Assembly: GCA_025350285.1 (NCBI GenBank)
Contig: JANXYE010000582.1
Location: forward strand, 1 to 8,375
Direction of reading: 5' to 3'
From: Chloroflexota bacterium
Lineage (GTDB): Bacteria > Chloroflexota > Dehalococcoidia > Tepidiformales > Tepidiformaceae
DNA: 8,375 nt
Shown here: piece after piece, positions 6,040 through 8,375 of the stretch
Layout of the letters: the number at the start of each line of letters is the position of its first letter
Position numbering within the stretch: the stretch's first letter is position 1
Notes under the pieces: model-generated
What the model saw: only the letters and a program-made list of their open reading frames with translations
Databases searched by the model: none
What the model was told of the DNA's origin: nothing
Translations under genes and position numbers: made by a program

Positions 6040-6351
6040 GTGCATGACATTCGTTTCTCCGATGCAGCCGTCTTCGAAGCAATCGAGGCAAAGGAGTGGT
6101 ACCGGCTCGGATCGGCCGAGAAGTCACGCCTGTTCGAGAAAAAGGTGGACGATGCGGTTCTCCTGCTACGCCAGTTTCCGAAAATCGGCTCGCTAATTGA
6201 GGGCGACGAAGGAGCGCGCCGATTACTGGTGACAGGATTTCCGTACTACATCGCTTACGAGGTGCAGTCTCGGACCATCCACCTTGTGGCGTTCGCGCAT
6301 ACGAGCCGCGATCCCGAATCGTGGCGCTCGCGGCTCAACGACCCTGCCTAA
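6040..6351 (+). CDS. ParE/RelE superfamily toxin
   Basis: This 103-residue basic protein is a typical type II toxin of the ParE/RelE fold, which either poisons DNA gyrase (ParE) or cleaves mRNA on the ribosome (RelE). Family marks are the N-terminal strand and helix (IRFSDAA, then EAIEAKEWYR), the helix ending in LLLRQFPKIG (41-50) and the paired arginines R60-R61. FPYYIAYEV (67-75) and HLVAFAHTSRDPESWRSR (81-98) follow. The FPYxIxY and H-x2-R-x-P-x2-W pattern looks more like the ParE-type plasmid-stabilisation proteins than classic RelE, so gyrase may be the target (inference). The gene starts at GTG 6040, 17 nt after the antitoxin stop and without a strong ribosome binding site; the nearby ATG at 6044 is out of frame. 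Low toxin translation relative to antitoxin would be expected. Its stop overlaps that of the convergent CoA-transferase gene. Confidence 0.85.
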   Translation: MHDIRFSDAAVFEAIEAKEWYRLGSAEKSRLFEKKVDDAVLLLRQFPKIGSLIEGDEGARRLLVTGFPYYIAYEVQSRTIHLVAFAHTSRDPESWRSRLNDPA

Positions 6352-7535
6352 ATCGCCCCGCAGGCCCGGAGTGCCTCGATTTCGGCCCACGAATATCCCA
6401 GGCCCAGCAGCACCTCTTCCGTGTGCTGACCGAGCTCCGGGGCCGTTGCCGTGGGCCCCGTGTGGTTCTTCGACATGCGGATCGGCGACCCGACCACGCC
6501 AATCTGGCCCAGCGACGGATGCTCCAACTGTTCCAGGTAGCGGTTGGCGATGACCTGTGGTTCCTGGGCCATCGCGGCGTAGTCGTTCAGCGGCCCGTTC
6601 GGGATGTCGGCGGCGACGAGCCGATCGAGCCACTCGGCGCGCGGGCGGCGGGCGAACGTGAGGTCCAGTTCATCGAGCAGCGCCGGGCGGTTGTGGTGGC
6701 GGGCGTAGGGCGTGGCGAAGCGTTCGTCGATGGCCATGTCGTCGCGTTCGAGCACGGTGCAGAGCCGCGGCCACCACTTCGGGTCCAGGATGCCAACGAC
6801 CAGCCAGAGGCCGTCGCCCGCCTGGAAGTGGGCGAACGTCGGGTTCGAACGCTGCTGCGGGGGCGTCTGGTTGCCGTTGCGCAAGAAGTTCTGAATCTGG
6901 AGCGACTGGAGCGCTATCTGCGAGCCCAGCAGCGAGACATCGACGTGCTGGCCGATCCCCTGCTTCTCCCGCGCTATCACGGCCGAGCAGACTCCGAGCG
7001 CGAGGATCATCGCCCCCACCTGGTCCGCGAGCCCGCCCGTCAGTTGGATCGGCGTGCCGCCCGAGGCGGCGCTGTGGTTCCACATGATGCCGCTCATCGC
7101 CTGCCCGATGATGTCGAAGGAGGGCCGCCGGGCGTTGGGGCCATCTCCCCCGAAGCCCGTGGCCGCCGCCGTGATGACGCGCGGGTTGACCGCCGCCAGG
7201 GCATCGTGGCCGACGCCGCACTTCTCCATCATCCCCGGGCGAAAGTTCTCGGTGACCACATCGTAGTCAGCGATGAGCCGCTTGACCAGTTCGACGCCCT
7301 CCGGCTTGCGGATATCGATGGTGATGCTGCGCTTGTTCCGGTTGAGCGCCTGGAAATAGCTGCACCAACCGTCCGGCTGGAGCCCTAGCGAGCGCCCAGG
7401 GTCACCGTTTCCGGGCTCTTCGACCTTGAGCACGTCGGCGCCGAGGTCGGACAGCATGACCGTCGCGTACGGCCCCTGCTGATAACGGGTGAAGTCGAGG
7501 ATGCGGACGCCGTGGAGAGGTCCGGGTTCGGTCAT
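6348..7535 (-). CDS. CaiB/BaiF family (class III) CoA-transferase
   Basis: This 395-residue, full-length class III CoA-transferase moves coenzyme A between carboxylic acids, as formyl-CoA:oxalate and carnitine CoA-transferases do; family members are interlocked homodimers in the cytoplasm. The start is typical: GVRILDFTRYQQGPYA (residues 9-24), then LGADVLKVE (31-39), and NRNKRSITID (65-74) in the CoA-binding region. ENFRPGMMEK (96-105), NPRVI (117-121), FGGDGP (128-133) and SFDIIGQAMSG (139-149) follow. The expected catalytic aspartate is D171 in GLADQVG, by alignment from memory with Asp169 of formyl-CoA transferase. GQHVDVSLL (193-201) is also a family hallmark. The ATG has a strong AGGAG site 7 nt upstream. 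The substrate cannot be inferred; degradation of aromatic, branched or fatty acids is common for relatives. It follows the serine hydrolase gene on the same strand after 175 nt. Confidence 0.94.
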   Translation of the reverse strand: MTEPGPLHGVRILDFTRYQQGPYATVMLSDLGADVLKVEEPGNGDPGRSLGLQPDGWCSYFQALNRNKRSITIDIRKPEGVELVKRLIADYDVVTENFRPGMMEKCGVGHDALAAVNPRVITAAATGFGGDGPNARRPSFDIIGQAMSGIMWNHSAASGGTPIQLTGGLADQVGAMILALGVCSAVIAREKQGIGQHVDVSLLGSQIALQSLQIQNFLRNGNQTPPQQRSNPTFAHFQAGDGLWLVVGILDPKWWPRLCTVLERDDMAIDERFATPYARHHNRPALLDELDLTFARRPRAEWLDRLVAADIPNGPLNDYAAMAQEPQVIANRYLEQLEHPSLGQIGVVGSPIRMSKNHTGPTATAPELGQHTEEVLLGLGYSWAEIEALRACGAI

Positions 7536-7710
7536 GGTCTGGCTCCTGGGGGGCGGGTGGCTGGGTACACCCGCGTTGTGGAGGAAGTTCTACACCTTTG
7601 CGGCGTCTGCGGGGAGGGCGAGGGCTAAATCGGCACGGCGGCGAGGCACGTTCAAAGAGACGCGGTAGAGAGCGATTTGATCATCGGCAAGCCCGCGACC
7701 GACAGAGCGG
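7536..7710 (-). other. Spacer between serine hydrolase and CoA-transferase
   Basis: This 175-nt gap carries the ribosome binding site of the CoA-transferase at one end. I see no strong hairpin with a T run after the serine hydrolase stop and no good -35/-10 pair on the minus strand; a TAGAAC at about 7588-7593 (minus) is a weak -10 candidate only. No small gene is supported: the plus-strand ORF running from here into the hydrolase is a shadow. Confidence 0.4.
7543..7547 (-). promoter_or_regulatory. Ribosome binding site of the CoA-transferase gene
   Basis: On the minus strand AGGAG lies 7 nt upstream of the ATG at 7535. It is a near-ideal Shine-Dalgarno sequence, in contrast to the leaderless-looking genes elsewhere in the window, and it fixes this start. 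Confidence 0.65.
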
Positions 7711-8375
7711 CTACGCCTTCGCGACCGCCGCCAGCGCCGCCTGGACAATCCCCGCGCCGCGCGTGTCCCCCATCGTCCCCTCGCCCGACATGCGGTTCAT
7801 CATGTAGGTGACCGTCATGCGGTTGTCCAGGTCGTTGATGCAGACTGAGCCGCCCCAGCCGCCCCACCAGCACTTCCGGCCCAGTGGCAGGAACGGCACG
7901 CCTTCGAGGATCGGCAACCCATAGCCGATCCCGAACCGCGTCGGCAGGCCGAGCACGAGGTCGATGCCGTTCGACTGCTCCTGGAAGATCAGGTCGATGG
8001 TCTTCGGCGAAAGCAGTCGCACGCCATCGACTTCGCCGCCGTTGCTGACGATGGACTGCACGCGGGCGACCGAACGGGCGTTGCCGTGGCCGTTGGCGGC
8101 GCCGATATCGGCCTTGCGCCAGGCGTCGGTCCAGGCCCAGGTGGCATCGAGCGCGGGGCCGGTGAAGGTCTTCATCGCAGGGCTTTCGGGGTCGAGCGTG
8201 CTCATATCGACCGGCAGCGCGGGCGGCGGCACCACGTTCGTGATGCGGCCGAAGTGCTTGGGGTCGAGCCCGATGTGGAAGTCGGCGCCGAGTGGGCCGG
8301 CGACCTCTTTCGCGAAGAAGGCGCCAAGTTGCATGCCTGTAATCCGGCGCACGACCTCGCCCACGAGGTGGCCCT
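7711..8375 (-). CDS. Beta-lactamase-family serine hydrolase, 3' part only
   Basis: This is the C-terminal part (220 complete codons) of a serine hydrolase of the class C beta-lactamase/esterase family (PF00144-type), which acts as an esterase, peptidase or amidase rather than usually as a true beta-lactamase. The frame is open to the right edge; the GTG at 8364 is internal, because the preceding codons read GHL and continue the family motif GHLVGEVVRRITG. Other marks are GPLGADFHIGL, the helix NARSVARVQSIVSNGG and GIGYGL. WWGGWGGS near the end occupies the place of the KTG/HxG motif near the active site. The SxxK serine-lysine pair and the YxN tyrosine are expected upstream, outside the window, so activity cannot be judged. 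No signal peptide can be assessed. It precedes the CoA-transferase gene on the same strand; co-transcription is possible, but the 175-nt gap leaves this open. Confidence 0.9.
   Translation of the reverse strand, partial: GHLVGEVVRRITGMQLGAFFAKEVAGPLGADFHIGLDPKHFGRITNVVPPPALPVDMSTLDPESPAMKTFTGPALDATWAWTDAWRKADIGAANGHGNARSVARVQSIVSNGGEVDGVRLLSPKTIDLIFQEQSNGIDLVLGLPTRFGIGYGLPILEGVPFLPLGRKCWWGGWGGSVCINDLDNRMTVTYMMNRMSGEGTMGDTRGAGIVQAALAAVAKA

Noticed and set aside
6343..6364. Bidirectional terminator between toxin and CoA-transferase
   Set aside because: Only a 5-bp stem with a 12-nt loop and no T or A run is visible, which is too weak to call.
6321..7388. 355-codon plus-strand ORF opposite the CoA-transferase
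   Set aside because: It overlaps the end of the toxin gene and is antisense to a full-length CoA-transferase with a strong ribosome binding site; its translation has no recognisable motif.
7679..7684. TGATCA palindrome in the serine hydrolase to CoA-transferase spacer, considered as an operator
   Set aside because: A single 6-bp palindrome is expected by chance and no second copy lies near a promoter.

Overview
The window is GC-rich bacterial chromosome, densely coded, with ordinary housekeeping genes on the left and a mix of stability and metabolic genes on the right. Three features point to a high-GC bacterium that uses leaderless transcripts: several starts are GTG or TTG, some genes have a -10 box only 6-9 nt upstream of the start codon with no Shine-Dalgarno sequence, and long spurious antisense ORFs lie opposite nearly every gene. 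Together with the CaiB/BaiF CoA-transferase and serine-hydrolase pair, this would suit a Chloroflexota (Dehalococcoidia-like) or actinobacterial genome. That placement is a low-confidence inference, because no rRNA or other marker is present.

Left part (1-1671, plus strand): the 3' end of a family 2 glycosyltransferase, then a complete extended short-chain dehydrogenase (NAD-dependent epimerase/reductase type) with a good ribosome binding site. The pair may be the end of a surface-glycan or lipid-modification locus. Middle part (1868-5542, plus strand): dprA (single-stranded DNA loading factor for RecA in natural transformation) followed by topA (DNA topoisomerase I), a gene pair that is often adjacent in bacteria. 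topA probably starts at a TTG with a clear AGGAG box and carries a degenerate third C-terminal zinc ribbon.

Right of topA (5563-6351, plus strand) is a compact toxin-antitoxin island. It holds two tandem, paralogous antitoxin-like genes, each with its own extended -10 promoter exactly 6 nt before its start codon, and then one ParE/RelE-type toxin gene. The first antitoxin has no toxin of its own. The toxin gene runs tail to tail into the next gene, and the two stop codons overlap.

The minus-strand block (8375-6348) holds the C-terminal part of a beta-lactamase-family serine hydrolase, entering from the right edge. A 175-nt spacer separates it from a complete CaiB/BaiF family (class III) CoA-transferase with a strong Shine-Dalgarno sequence. 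No RNA genes, CRISPR arrays, insertion sequences or gene-free stretches longer than 300 bases were seen. I see no clearly novel system. The most unusual element is the duplicated antitoxin with duplicated leaderless promoters.
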